Below, one piece after another: positions 23,352 through 31,482 of a stretch of DNA of 48,677 bases. The stretch comes from Streptomyces humi (lineage in GTDB: Bacteria > Actinomycetota > Actinomycetes > Streptomycetales > Streptomycetaceae), in contig NZ_LBMU02000086.1 of NCBI RefSeq assembly GCF_001005085.2, positions 1-48,677 of the forward strand. Direction: 5' to 3'. Position 1 is the first letter of the stretch. The number at the start of each line of letters is the position of its first letter. The notes under the pieces were generated by a model that saw only the letters and a list, made by a program, of their open reading frames with translations, did not search any database and was not told the DNA's origin. Position numbers and translations under genes: made by a program.

Positions 23352-24450
23352 CGTTGCCTCCTTGGGGTTGTGCGGGGACGGCGGCGGCACGGGGGAAGAC
23401 GGTGCCGTCGAAGATCTTGCGGGCGGTGCGGACGACCGCGGTGCGGCGGACGGCCGGCGGGTTGCCGTCGGCTCCTGGGTCGACGCCGGCGTCGATCTCC
23501 AGGAAACCGGTGGGGTGTTCGATGCGGAGACGGTCCCCGTGGTCCGGGAGCCGGGCGATCCCCTCCCCCACCCCGCCGGGCAGCCGCAGGCCCGCGGCCA
23601 CGCCGGCGGCGCCGAGGACGCCGATCGAGGTGTGGCAGCGCACCGGGATGAAGGTCCGGGTGGCGACCGCGCCCCCGGCGCGGGGCGGGGCGAGCAGGCT
23701 GAGCTTGGGCACGGTCGCGGTCTCGACGTCGCCGAGGCCCATCAGTCCGCCCGCCGCCAGCCGGATCTCGTGGAGCCGGTCGGCCAGGGCGAGGTTCTCC
23801 TCCAGGTCCTTGGGCGTCTCGTACCCGGTGACACCGAGGGCGCTCGCCGCGACGAGCACGGTCGGCATGCCGTTGTCGACGCAGGTCACCGTGGTACCGG
23901 CGACGGTGTCACGGACGTTGCCGGTGGGCAGCAGCGGTTTCCGTCCGGGCGGGAACTCGATCACCACCGGGGCGGCCGTGCCCGGGACTCCGGAGATCTC
24001 GGCATGCCCGGTGTAGTCGACGCGCCCGCCCGGGGTCGCGAAGGTGGCGACCGCCGACTCCCCCGTGTTGAGCATGCGGATGCGCACGGACGTCTCGCCG
24101 TCACCGGCGGCCACGAGCCCCCGCTCCACGGCGAACGGGCCGACGCCGGCGAGGATGTTGCCGCAGTTCTGGCGGTCGGTCACGACCGGCCGGTCGACCG
24201 CCACTTGCAGGAAGAGGTAGTCGACGTCCGCCTCGGGATCCTCCGACGCCGAGACGACCGCCACCTTGCTGGTGAGGGGGTGCGCCCCGCCCAGGCCGTC
24301 GATCTGGCGCGGGTCGGGGCTGCCCATGACCCGCAGCAGCAGGTCGTCCCGGGCGGCGGGGCCGGCGGGCAGGTCCCCGGCCAGGAAGTACGCGCCCTTG
24401 GAGGTGCCGCCGCGCATCAGCATGCAGCGCACCTCTTCGGACCCGGTCAC
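23332..24450 (-). CDS. galD: 4-oxalomesaconate tautomerase-like (PrpF/GalD family)
   Basis: A 372-residue PrpF/DUF453-fold isomerase. The family signatures RGGTSKG (residues 13-19) and RQNCGN (Cys96) are intact, as is VPKLSLL further on. PrpF proteins isomerise aconitates; the GalD branch converts the keto and enol forms of 4-oxalomesaconate in gallate catabolism. Assignment to GalD rather than PrpF rests on its neighbours, GalC- and GalB-like genes. The GTG start overlaps the GalC-like stop by GTGA, and the 3' end overlaps the dioxygenase start, so the four enzymes form one translationally coupled unit. Confidence 0.8.
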   Translation of the reverse strand: MTGSEEVRCMLMRGGTSKGAYFLAGDLPAGPAARDDLLLRVMGSPDPRQIDGLGGAHPLTSKVAVVSASEDPEADVDYLFLQVAVDRPVVTDRQNCGNILAGVGPFAVERGLVAAGDGETSVRIRMLNTGESAVATFATPGGRVDYTGHAEISGVPGTAAPVVIEFPPGRKPLLPTGNVRDTVAGTTVTCVDNGMPTVLVAASALGVTGYETPKDLEENLALADRLHEIRLAAGGLMGLGDVETATVPKLSLLAPPRAGGAVATRTFIPVRCHTSIGVLGAAGVAAGLRLPGGVGEGIARLPDHGDRLRIEHPTGFLEIDAGVDPGADGNPPAVRRTAVVRTARKIFDGTVFPRAAAVPAQPQGGNDGPAPR

Positions 24451-25160
24451 TTCGCCTGCTCCTCGTACTCCTCGTACTCCTCGTACGTCCGGTACTCCAC
24501 GCCGAGCCGCCGGAGCGTCTCCCGCAGTCCGTAGCGGTCCAGGCCGAGCTGGCCGTCGAGGAAGGCGGCGCGGGTCGCGGCCTCCTTGGCCTCACGGGCC
24601 GCGGACTTCTCGGCGGTCTCGCGGGCGCGTTCCCTGGGTACGACCACCACCCCGTCGTCGTCCGCGAGGATCACGTCGCCGGGGCGGACCACCTGGCCGT
24701 CGATGGCTACCGGCACGTTGACCGAGCCACCGGTGGCCTTGACCGTGCCCTGCGCGGAGACCGCCCGGGACCAGGCGGCGAAGCCCATCTCGCGCAGCTC
24801 CTGGGTGTCGCGGATGCCGGTGTTGAGGACCACCCCGCGCACCCCGCGCTGCTTCAGCGCGGTCGCGAAGAGCTCGCCGAACAGGCCGTCCGTACAGGGC
24901 GAGGTGGTGGTGACGACCAGGATGTCGCCCTCGCCGCACTGCTCGACGGCCGCGTGGATCATGAGGTTGTCGCCGGGCCAGCCGAGCACGGTGACGGCCG
25001 TACCGGCGACCCGTACGCCCTGCTGGACGGGCCGGATCTCCGGACCGAGGAGCCCGGTCCGCCCCATCGCCTCGCTCACGGTGGCCACCCCGAAGCCGGC
25101 CAGCGCGTCGACGTCCTTCAGCTCCGCCTTCGGCGGGTCGGTGACGATCACGCCGCTCAT
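24447..25160 (-). CDS. galC: 4-carboxy-4-hydroxy-2-oxoadipate aldolase-like (RraA/HMG-CHA aldolase fold)
   Basis: A 237-residue RraA-fold protein. The aldolase active-site elements are present: GWPGDNLMIHAAVEQCGEGDI and the Arg117-Asp118 pair in NTGIRD, which in HMG/CHA aldolases hold substrate and divalent metal. The reaction gives pyruvate and oxaloacetate; the enzyme often also decarboxylates oxaloacetate. The C-terminus ends in a three-fold Tyr-Glu-Glu repeat coded by a 9-bp DNA repeat near 24454-24490. ATG 25160 overlaps the GalB-like stop by ATGA. RraA itself is shorter (~160 residues) and lacks this aldolase context. Confidence 0.85.
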   Translation of the reverse strand: MSGVIVTDPPKAELKDVDALAGFGVATVSEAMGRTGLLGPEIRPVQQGVRVAGTAVTVLGWPGDNLMIHAAVEQCGEGDILVVTTTSPCTDGLFGELFATALKQRGVRGVVLNTGIRDTQELREMGFAAWSRAVSAQGTVKATGGSVNVPVAIDGQVVRPGDVILADDDGVVVVPRERARETAEKSAAREAKEAATRAAFLDGQLGLDRYGLRETLRRLGVEYRTYEEYEEYEEQAK

Positions 25161-25912
25161 GCCAGCTCCTTCGCGATCTGCGGGAACGGGCGCATGAACG
25201 CCTCGGCCATGGTGTCGTGGGCCAGGCCCAGGTTGGGTCCCGCGTTCCGCTTCAGCTGGACGCCCCGGCGGACCGCGAGGTCGGTGTAGTAGGCCCACAG
25301 GTGCTGCTGGGCGCCGAGGCACTCCATCGCCTTGCGCTTGGTGTCCCAGACCTCGGTGATGTCCAGCAGGACCTCGGGCCGGAAGCCGCTCATCTCCGGC
25401 TGGTGCGGCTCGAAGTAGAACACCGGCGGGGCGCCGATGATGTCGCCCTCGCCCGGGTAGCCGATCGCCTGGGCGAGGATCCGGGCCTCCAGGGCCATGC
25501 GGTTGGCGGCCGGGTGGTCGCCGTTGTAGGGGTCGTCGACGGGGTGCGTGAGCACGACGTCGGGCTGGGTCTCGCGGTAGACGGCGACCAGCCGGTCCGT
25601 CAGCTCGGCGGAGGCCACCAGCGGGTAGTCGCCGGCGTCGAAGAAGCGGACCTCGGCGCCGAGCGCGGCGGCGGCCCGCTCGGCCTCCTCCCGGCGTATC
25701 GCCTTGATCTCCTCGAGGTTCCTGCCCTCGCGCCACGCCTTGGCGGACTCACCTCGCTCGCCGAAGGTCAGACAAGCGATGGTGACCTTCTCGCCCCGGG
25801 ACGCGGCCAGGGCGATGGCTCCGCCCGCCCGCCACACGAAGTCCCCCGCGTGTGCGGTGACGACCAGGGTGGACCGCGGTGGGTTGGTGGCGGGCGCGTC
25901 GGCATGCGTCAT
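25157..25912 (-). CDS. galB: 4-oxalomesaconate hydratase-like (GalB, PIG-L fold)
   Basis: A 251-residue PIG-L/LmbE-fold metalloprotein. The metal site begins with His21-x-x-Asp24 in VTAHAGDFVWRAGG, differing from the HPDD of deacetylases but matching what I recall of GalB hydratases. HPVDDPYNGDH (residues 123-133) supplies the distal ligand. GalB hydrates 4-oxalomesaconate to 4-carboxy-4-hydroxy-2-oxoadipate, the substrate of the next enzyme, GalC. ATG 25912 is chosen for an AAGGAG nine bases upstream. It is the first enzyme gene after the GntR gene, 52 bp away. Confidence 0.83.
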   Translation of the reverse strand: MTHADAPATNPPRSTLVVTAHAGDFVWRAGGAIALAASRGEKVTIACLTFGERGESAKAWREGRNLEEIKAIRREEAERAAAALGAEVRFFDAGDYPLVASAELTDRLVAVYRETQPDVVLTHPVDDPYNGDHPAANRMALEARILAQAIGYPGEGDIIGAPPVFYFEPHQPEMSGFRPEVLLDITEVWDTKRKAMECLGAQQHLWAYYTDLAVRRGVQLKRNAGPNLGLAHDTMAEAFMRPFPQIAKELA

Positions 25913-25964
25913 TGCAGAAATCTCCTTGGTGGACAGGTGTGCGCCCACCCCGCCCCGGGCGTGC

Positions 25965-26615
25965 TCAGTCGCGCAGTGCTTCGATCACGCTCGTGAGGTG
26001 GGCGCGGACGGCCGCCTCGGCCGCCTGCGGGTCCCTGGCCCTGATCGCCTCGATCATCGCCAGGTGCTCGTTCAGGGAGTGCTGTGGACGCCCCGGGCGC
26101 AGCGCCAGCTGGAAGCGGTGCCGCACCAGTTGGGCGTTGAGCCGCTCCAGCAGTTCCACGGCGGTCTGCTGGCCGGAGATCACCCGGATCCGGGCGTGCA
26201 GTTCCTGGTTGAGTTCGGAGTAGGTGACCGGTTCGCCGTCGGCGACGGCCTTGGTCATGGCCGCCCCGAGGTCGGCGAGCTCGGTGAGCTGCTCGTCGCT
26301 GGCCGCGACGGCCGCCTTCGCCGCGCACAGTCCTTCCAGGACCATGCGGCACTCCGTGATCGCGACCGCCTCCTGCACGGTCACCACCCGCACCCGCGAA
26401 CCGCGGTTGCGGATGCGCTCCACCAGTCCCTGGGCCTCCAGATCGATCAGAGCCGCACGGATGCTGGCCCGTGTCACACCGAACTCCTCGGCGAGCTCGT
26501 TCTCCACCAGCCGCTGGGCCGGGGCCATCTCGCCGTGCAGGATCGCCTGCCGCAGCAGCGTGAGCGCATGCTGCTTGGCCTGCTCTCCGCTGGTCGGACG
26601 GGCTTCTTTCGGCAT
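25965..26615 (-). CDS. GntR-family regulator (FadR/FCD subfamily)
   Basis: A 216-residue regulator with an N-terminal winged HTH (NELAEEFGVTRASIRAALIDLEAQGLVERIRNRGSRV) and an all-helical FCD effector domain with metal-ligand-type histidines (ELHARIRV, NEHLAMIEAI, VRAHLTSV). FCD regulators bind organic acids. It is the first gene of the catabolic operon and very likely its autoregulated repressor, with a pathway acid as inducer. ATG 26615 follows GGGAGGG; an earlier in-frame start would run into the operator. The Pseudomonas putida gallate cluster uses a LysR-type GalR instead. Confidence 0.88.
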   Translation of the reverse strand: MPKEARPTSGEQAKQHALTLLRQAILHGEMAPAQRLVENELAEEFGVTRASIRAALIDLEAQGLVERIRNRGSRVRVVTVQEAVAITECRMVLEGLCAAKAAVAASDEQLTELADLGAAMTKAVADGEPVTYSELNQELHARIRVISGQQTAVELLERLNAQLVRHRFQLALRPGRPQHSLNEHLAMIEAIRARDPQAAEAAVRAHLTSVIEALRD

Positions 26616-26660
26616 CGTGCCCTCCCTGAGTGAGTGCCTGTCGAACGTAAATCTAGCCAA

Positions 26661-26682
26661 ACAAGATTGTCAACAATTTTGT
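26661..26682. promoter_or_regulatory. GntR autoregulatory operator (22-bp inverted repeat)
   Basis: The symmetric core ATTGT-CA-ACAAT (26666-26677) is flanked by outward ACAA (26661-26664) and TTGT (26679-26682), giving a near-perfect 22-bp inverted repeat 46 bp upstream of the GntR start. The core TTGTCAACAA matches the transporter site TTGTTAACAA (22318-22327) at 9 of 10 positions. FCD-type GntR proteins commonly bind TnGT/ACnA half-sites. Confidence 0.75.
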
Positions 26683-26730
26683 CTGCCGTATTGCCGGGAC
26701 TGCTCGGCGGGGCGTGGCCGGACCGCACGC

Positions 26731-27588
26731 TCAGCCGGTGCGGTACAGCTCGCTGAGCAGTTCGAGCACGGCCTGCTGGGCGGGGTGCGGATCGTCCCGC
26801 CACCAGGCCAGCCGGACGGCGACCGGTTCGGCGTCCCGCACCGGCCGGTAGACGATGCCGGGCCGCGGGTACTGGTGGGCGGTGGACTCCGCGGTCACCC
26901 CGATGCCACGGCCGGCGGCGATCTCGGTCAGCCAGTCGTCGACGGAGTGGGTCTCCTCGACGGCCGGGCGGAGCTCCGGCGGCCACAGTTCGGGCGTGGT
27001 GGTGCCGGTGCGCCGGTCGGTCAGGACGGTCCGCCCGGTGAGATCCGCGAGCCGTACGGACCGGCGCCGGGCCAGCGGATCGTCGGCGGCCGTCGCGCAC
27101 AGCCGCCGTTCCAGGCCCACGATGGCCGTGTCGAAGCGCCGGTCCACCAACGGCCGCCGTACCACGGCCAGATCGCAGGCCCCTTCGCCGAGTCCCGCGG
27201 ACGGCGAGTTCACCCGGATCAGATGCAGGTCGGTCGCGGGGTGCGCCGCGTGCCATCCCCGCTGGAAGGCGACGGTGTGCCGCCCCACCGCCGACCAGGC
27301 GTACCCGATCCGCAGCCGGGCCGGCCCCGCGGCGGCCTCCTCGACCAGCCCGGCGACGTCCGCCAGCACCCGCCGGGCCCGCTCCACCACCCGCAGCCCG
27401 GTCGCCGTCGGCGTGACCTCCCGCGAGGTGCGCCGCAGCAGCCTCACCCCGAGGGTCCGTTCGAGCCCGGCCAGGGTGCGGGAGACGGCCGCCTGGGACA
27501 CCCCGAGGACGATCGCCGCGTCGGTGAAGGTGCCCTCGTCGACGATCGCGACGAGACAGCGCAGCTGGCGAAGCTCCACTCCATCCAT
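26731..27588 (-). CDS. LysR-family transcriptional regulator
   Basis: A 285-residue LTTR with an N-terminal HTH (LRQLRCLVAIVDEGTFTDAAIVLGVSQAAVSRTLAGLERTLGVRLLRR) and a LysR substrate-binding domain. It is divergent from an EamA transporter across a 68-bp gap, the standard layout for an LTTR controlling its neighbour. It could also act on the nearby aromatic cluster, but that cluster already has a GntR regulator with matching sites. ATG 27588 (MDGVELRQL) gives the usual N-terminus. Confidence 0.88.
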   Translation of the reverse strand: MDGVELRQLRCLVAIVDEGTFTDAAIVLGVSQAAVSRTLAGLERTLGVRLLRRTSREVTPTATGLRVVERARRVLADVAGLVEEAAAGPARLRIGYAWSAVGRHTVAFQRGWHAAHPATDLHLIRVNSPSAGLGEGACDLAVVRRPLVDRRFDTAIVGLERRLCATAADDPLARRRSVRLADLTGRTVLTDRRTGTTTPELWPPELRPAVEETHSVDDWLTEIAAGRGIGVTAESTAHQYPRPGIVYRPVRDAEPVAVRLAWWRDDPHPAQQAVLELLSELYRTG

Positions 27589-27595
27589 ACGCTCA

Positions 27596-27634
27596 TCGTA
27601 TAGATGGCGGCCCGCATGCATTGTGCGCATACGA
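27596..27634. promoter_or_regulatory. LysR/EamA divergent control region
   Basis: TCGTAT (27596-27601) and ATACGA (27629-27634) are inverted across 27 bp, enclosing ATGC-N7-GCAT symmetric bases. The arrangement fits LysR-type binding to a divergent promoter but is not diagnostic. Confidence 0.4.
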
Positions 27635-27656
27635 GAGCCGGGACCACCCTCTCCCC

Positions 27657-28541
27657 ATGAGACGAGCTCTCGAACACCCGGCGATCGCGCCCTCCCCGAT
27701 ACCGGCCGAGCCCGCCCCCGCCCGGCTCAAGGGGGTGGCGACCATGTTCGGCAGCGGCCTGTCCAACCAGACCGGCGCGGCCATCGGCTCCCTCGCGTTC
27801 CCCGTCCTCGGCCCGCTCGGTGTGGTGGCGGTACGGCAGTACGTCGCCGCCCTCGTGCTGGTCGCCGTCGGCCGCCCCCGCCTGCGCGCCCTCACCTGGC
27901 GGCAGTGGTGGCCGGTGCTGCTGCTCGCGGTGGTCTTCGGCACCATGAACCTGACCCTGTACACCGCGATCGACCGGATCGGCCTGGGCCTCGCGGTCAC
28001 GCTGGAGTTCCTGGGCCCGCTCACCGTCGCGCTGGCCGCCTCCCGCCGCCGGCTGGACGCGGGGTGCGCGGTGCTGGCCGCGGCCGGAGTGGTGGTGCTG
28101 ATGCGTCCGCGGCCGTCGACGGAGTACGCGGGGCTGGCGCTGGGCCTGGTGGCCGCGTGCTGCTGGGCGTCGTACATCCTGCTGAACCGGCTGGTCGGGC
28201 AGCGGGTGCCCGGCGCCCAGGGCGCGGCCGCGGCGGCGTGCGTGTCCGCGCTGACGTTCCTGCCGATCGGGGTCGTGGTGGGCCTGCGACACCCGCCGAC
28301 GGCCGGGGCGGTCCTGTGCGCGGTGGCCGCGGGCGTCCTCTCGTCGGCGGTCCCGTACCTGGCCGACCTGTTCACCCTGCGGAGCGTCCCGCCCCAGACC
28401 TTCGGCCTGTTCATGAGCGTCAACCCGGTCCTGGCGGCGCTGGTGGGCCGGTTGGTCCTGGGCCAGACCCTGGGCGCCCCGGAGTGGGCGGCGATCGGGG
28501 CGGTGGTCGCGGCCAACGCGGTGAGTCTGGCGTCCCGTTAG
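27657..28541 (+). CDS. EamA/DMT-family transporter (RhtA-like)
   Basis: A 294-residue membrane protein with ten predicted helices in two EamA repeats, resembling RhtA/YdeD-type metabolite exporters (amino acids, purines). It is probably controlled by the divergent LysR regulator. ATG 27657 (MRRALEHP) is used, but no clear Shine-Dalgarno precedes it; a TTG at 27621 would extend it by 12 residues into the LysR promoter, so it was not chosen. Substrate unknown. Confidence 0.83.
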   Translation: MRRALEHPAIAPSPIPAEPAPARLKGVATMFGSGLSNQTGAAIGSLAFPVLGPLGVVAVRQYVAALVLVAVGRPRLRALTWRQWWPVLLLAVVFGTMNLTLYTAIDRIGLGLAVTLEFLGPLTVALAASRRRLDAGCAVLAAAGVVVLMRPRPSTEYAGLALGLVAACCWASYILLNRLVGQRVPGAQGAAAAACVSALTFLPIGVVVGLRHPPTAGAVLCAVAAGVLSSAVPYLADLFTLRSVPPQTFGLFMSVNPVLAALVGRLVLGQTLGAPEWAAIGAVVAANAVSLASR

Positions 28542-28594
28542 GAGGCAGGGGAACCGCGCGACCGGCGACCACCGGCCTGCGGCTCCCCTGCCTC
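28542..28594. terminator. Strong bidirectional terminator between EamA and ferredoxin reductase genes
   Basis: GAGGCAGGGGA at 28542-28552 pairs with TCCCCTGCCTC at 28584-28594; after one mismatch, CCGC pairs with GCGG, giving a 15-bp stem. A further CCGG/CCGG stem lies inside. It fills the gap between two convergent genes. Confidence 0.75.
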
Positions 28595-28611
28595 GTCCAG
28601 CCCGCCCCGGT

Positions 28612-29772
28612 TCAGCCGACGGCCTCCCGCCAACTCGTCGCCACCGCGATCCGCTGCCGCCACCCCCGCAACGCCTTCGGCGTCACGCCCACCGCCAGCA
28701 CCCCACCCAGCCGTTCCCCCCTCCGATAGGCGGCGACGAACCGGCCCTCCGTCAGATCCCCCTGCACCACACGCACTTCCTCGGCGCCCCGGAGGTACCC
28801 GTAGGCCTGGATCCGCATCCCGTACTGGTCCGACCAGAAGTACGGCACCGGCGCGAACGCCTTGCGCGTGCGGGGGCCGAGCAGATTGCGGGCCGCCGCC
28901 GTCCCCTGCTCCGCCGCGTTCGTCCGGTGCTCGATCCGCATCCCGACGCCGAACAGCGGGTTGTGCCAGCGGGCCACGTCCCCCGCCGCGTACACACCGG
29001 GCGCCGCCTCGCAGTACTCGTCGCACACCACCCCGTCGCCCACGGTCAGCCCGCTGCCGGCCAGCCACTCGACGTTCGGCCGTGAACCGACCGCGACCAG
29101 CACCTCGTCGGCCTCGACGACCTCCCCGTCGGCGAGCCGTACCCCGTCCCGCGACACCTCGGTCACGGTGACCCCGGTCCGCAGGTCGACCCCACGTTCC
29201 AGATGGGCCCGGGACAGCACCCGCCCCACCTCCTCGCCGACGGCGTGCGCGAGCGGCACCGGGGCGGGTTCCAGCACGGTCACCTGTGCGCCCAGCTTCC
29301 GGGCGACGGCCGCCGCCTCGGCGCCGAGGAACCCGGCGCCGACCACCACCAGCCGCCGTCCAGGCCCGATCCGCTCCCGGAGGGTGAGCGCGTCGTCGAG
29401 GGTCCGCAGCACATGCGCGCCCTCCCCGGGCAGCCGGCGCGCCCGTGCCCCCGTGGCCACGATCAGCCCGTCGTACGTCAGCACTCGGCCGTCGGCCAGA
29501 CGCACCGAACGGTCCGCCGTGTCCAGCCCGGCGGCCGCCACCCCGAGCCGCAACTCCAGCTTCAGGGAGTCGAGTTCGTCGGGTGCGCGGAGTGCCACCC
29601 GGTCCGGGGCCCACTCGGCCGACAGCACCTGCTTGGACAGCGGCGGCCGGTCGTAGGGCGCGTGGGGTTCGTCGCCGACGACGGTGAGGGTGCCCGCGTA
29701 GCCGTCGCGGCGGAGCGTCTCGGCCGCCGCGAGCCCGGCGGCCGAGGCGCCGACGATGACGATCCGGTTCAC
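28612..29772 (-). CDS. FAD-dependent ferredoxin-NAD(P)+ reductase
   Basis: A 386-residue flavoprotein of the ferredoxin/rubredoxin reductase (BphA4-like) family. FAD binding starts at VIVGASAAGLAAAE, NAD(P)H binding at VVVGAGFLGAEAAA, and the second FAD-contact strand is VYAAGDVA. It passes electrons from NAD(P)H to the ferredoxin encoded just upstream, and so to the P450. The GTG start at 29772 overlaps the ferredoxin stop by GTGA. The Val-Asn-Arg-Ile beginning fits the family, although the frame is open much further upstream. Confidence 0.87.
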   Translation of the reverse strand: MNRIVIVGASAAGLAAAETLRRDGYAGTLTVVGDEPHAPYDRPPLSKQVLSAEWAPDRVALRAPDELDSLKLELRLGVAAAGLDTADRSVRLADGRVLTYDGLIVATGARARRLPGEGAHVLRTLDDALTLRERIGPGRRLVVVGAGFLGAEAAAVARKLGAQVTVLEPAPVPLAHAVGEEVGRVLSRAHLERGVDLRTGVTVTEVSRDGVRLADGEVVEADEVLVAVGSRPNVEWLAGSGLTVGDGVVCDEYCEAAPGVYAAGDVARWHNPLFGVGMRIEHRTNAAEQGTAAARNLLGPRTRKAFAPVPYFWSDQYGMRIQAYGYLRGAEEVRVVQGDLTEGRFVAAYRRGERLGGVLAVGVTPKALRGWRQRIAVATSWREAVG

Positions 29773-29966
29773 CGCTCGGTCAGCCGGATCGCCGCGGCCG
29801 GGCAGATGGCCACGGCCTCGCGTACGGCGTCGAGGCTGTCCGGCGCGGGTTCCTCGTCGGTCACGAAGGCGATGCCGTCCTCGTCCCGCTGGTCGAAGAC
29901 CTCGGGAGCGGTGAGCACGCACTGCCCGGAGGCGACGCACTTCGGTTCGTCCAGTTCGACACGCAT
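29769..29966 (-). CDS. Small 3Fe-4S-type ferredoxin
   Basis: A 65-residue ferredoxin with one cluster. Only three cluster cysteines exist (Cys10, Cys16, Cys55) in the order C-x5-C...CP; the central cysteine of 4Fe-4S types is absent, so a 3Fe-4S cluster is expected. Ferredoxins of this kind accompany CYP105 enzymes in Streptomyces. ATG 29966 has AAGGAG seven bases upstream. It sits between the P450 (38 bp upstream) and the reductase (overlapping by 4 nt), forming a self-sufficient electron-transfer set. Confidence 0.92.
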   Translation of the reverse strand: MRVELDEPKCVASGQCVLTAPEVFDQRDEDGIAFVTDEEPAPDSLDAVREAVAICPAAAIRLTER

Positions 29967-30004
29967 GGTGTGCTCCTTGCTGTTCGTGGGGGGAGTGGGT
30001 GGGG

Positions 30005-31234
30005 TCACCAGGTGACGGGGAGTTCGTAGACCCCGTACACCGAACCGTCGTGCTTGAACGGCAGTTCGGCGATGTCGGCGGCGAGCCGCAGGCCCGGTAC
30101 GCGGCGGTAGAGGGTGCCGCAGACGACCTGGAGTTCCATCCGGGCCAACGGCTGGCCGAGGCACTGGTGGACGCCGAAGCCGAACGCGACGTGCCGGCGG
30201 GCGTCACGGGTGAGGTCGAGGCGGTCGGGGTCGGGGAAGGCCTCGGGATCGCGGTTGGCGAGGTCGTTGGGCAGGATCACGCCCTCGCCGGCCCGGATCA
30301 GCTGCCCGGCGACCTCGATGTCCGCGAGGACGGCGCGACGCCGGCCGCCGTGCACGATGCTCAGGTAGCGCAGCAGTTCCTCCACCGCGGAGGCGATCAG
30401 CTTCGGATCGTCGGTGTCCCGCAACAGGGCCAGCTGCGCCGGGTGTTCGAGCAGCGCGAGGGTACCGAGAGCGATCATGTTGGCGGTGGTCTCGTGGCCG
30501 GCGAGCAGCAGCAGGACGCCCATCTGCGCGGCGTCGAGTCGGGACAGCTCCCCCGACTCGACCCGGGCCACGAGCCCGGACAGCAGGTCGTCGCCGGGGT
30601 GCGTCATCTTCTCGCCCATCAGCTCGTCGAGATAGCCGATCAGCTCGCCGTGCGCGGCCGTCCGCTCCTCCACCGCCGCGTCCCGTTTGATGAGGATCCT
30701 GCTGTTCTCCTGGAAGAAGTCGTGGTCGTCGTACGGCACGCCGAGCAGGGCGCAGATGACCAGCGAGGGCAGCGGAAGCGCCAGGGCCTGGACCAGGTCG
30801 ACGGGTTTCGGTCCGGCGAGCATCGCGTCGACGAGGTCGTCGGCGATGGTCTGCACGGCCGGGCGCAGCGCCTCGACACGCTTGATCGCGAACGGGGCGG
30901 TCACCATGCGGCGCAGCCGGGCGTGCTCGGGGTCGTCCATCAGGATGAAGCCGATGTCGTTCTTGCCGCTGCCGGGCGCCTGGAGCGGATATCCGGGGCT
31001 GGTGAGGTCGGCGCTGACCCGGGGGTCGAGCAGTACGGCACGCTGGTCGGCGTACCGGGTGAGCAGCCAGTAGTCCTTGCCGTCCCAGAGCCGGACCCTG
31101 GCGAGCGGGCCCTCCTGCTGGGCGGCGGTCAGGGCCGGCGGCGGGTCGAAGGGGCAGCCCGCGGCCCGCGGCATCGGGAACCCGGGTACGCGCGCCGCCG
31201 GGTCGTGTTCGGCGCCGGTCAGGGTGTCGGCCAT
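30005..31234 (-). CDS. Cytochrome P450 (CYP105-like)
   Basis: A 409-residue soluble bacterial P450. Hallmarks: I-helix AGHETT (residues 245-250) with the oxygen-activating acid-alcohol pair, K-helix E286-x-x-R289, and the heme loop FGFGVHQCLG with Cys358 as thiolate ligand. General sequence style and the companion ferredoxin favour the CYP105 family, which oxidises drugs, sulfonylureas and natural products; the subfamily cannot be set without alignment. ATG 31234 is preceded by GAGGAG. The substrate is unknown; the divergent alcohol dehydrogenase may act on its product. Its upstream region carries two MarR-type sites. Confidence 0.92.
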   Translation of the reverse strand: MADTLTGAEHDPAARVPGFPMPRAAGCPFDPPPALTAAQQEGPLARVRLWDGKDYWLLTRYADQRAVLLDPRVSADLTSPGYPLQAPGSGKNDIGFILMDDPEHARLRRMVTAPFAIKRVEALRPAVQTIADDLVDAMLAGPKPVDLVQALALPLPSLVICALLGVPYDDHDFFQENSRILIKRDAAVEERTAAHGELIGYLDELMGEKMTHPGDDLLSGLVARVESGELSRLDAAQMGVLLLLAGHETTANMIALGTLALLEHPAQLALLRDTDDPKLIASAVEELLRYLSIVHGGRRRAVLADIEVAGQLIRAGEGVILPNDLANRDPEAFPDPDRLDLTRDARRHVAFGFGVHQCLGQPLARMELQVVCGTLYRRVPGLRLAADIAELPFKHDGSVYGVYELPVTW

Positions 31235-31482
31235 CTCTGTCTCCTCGGTGTGGGGGGGGGCTCCGCTCGGTGCGGAGCGCCGGGACGATGGGTGCGAGGC
31301 CTTGATGAACACACGCAAACGAGTGATGCCGACTGCTCCCGGCCAGTTCCGTGACCGGTGGCTGACGTGCTCCAGGTCACCCGGAGACGCCGTCCGCACT
31401 CCGGCCACGTCAGCTGCGGCGACCGTCACCTCCCTCGCGGCGCAGACATGCAATGACCCGTCGTTCGGGGCGGTCAATTCGC

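Noticed and set aside
23332..24450. Methylcitrate-cycle PrpF assignment
   Set aside because: No prpC or acnD-like gene is adjacent, whereas GalB- and GalC-like genes are directly coupled.
26731..27588. LysR gene as the gallate regulator (GalR-like)
   Set aside because: It is divergent from an EamA gene and lies outside the operon; the GntR gene is the operon's first gene and has matching operators.
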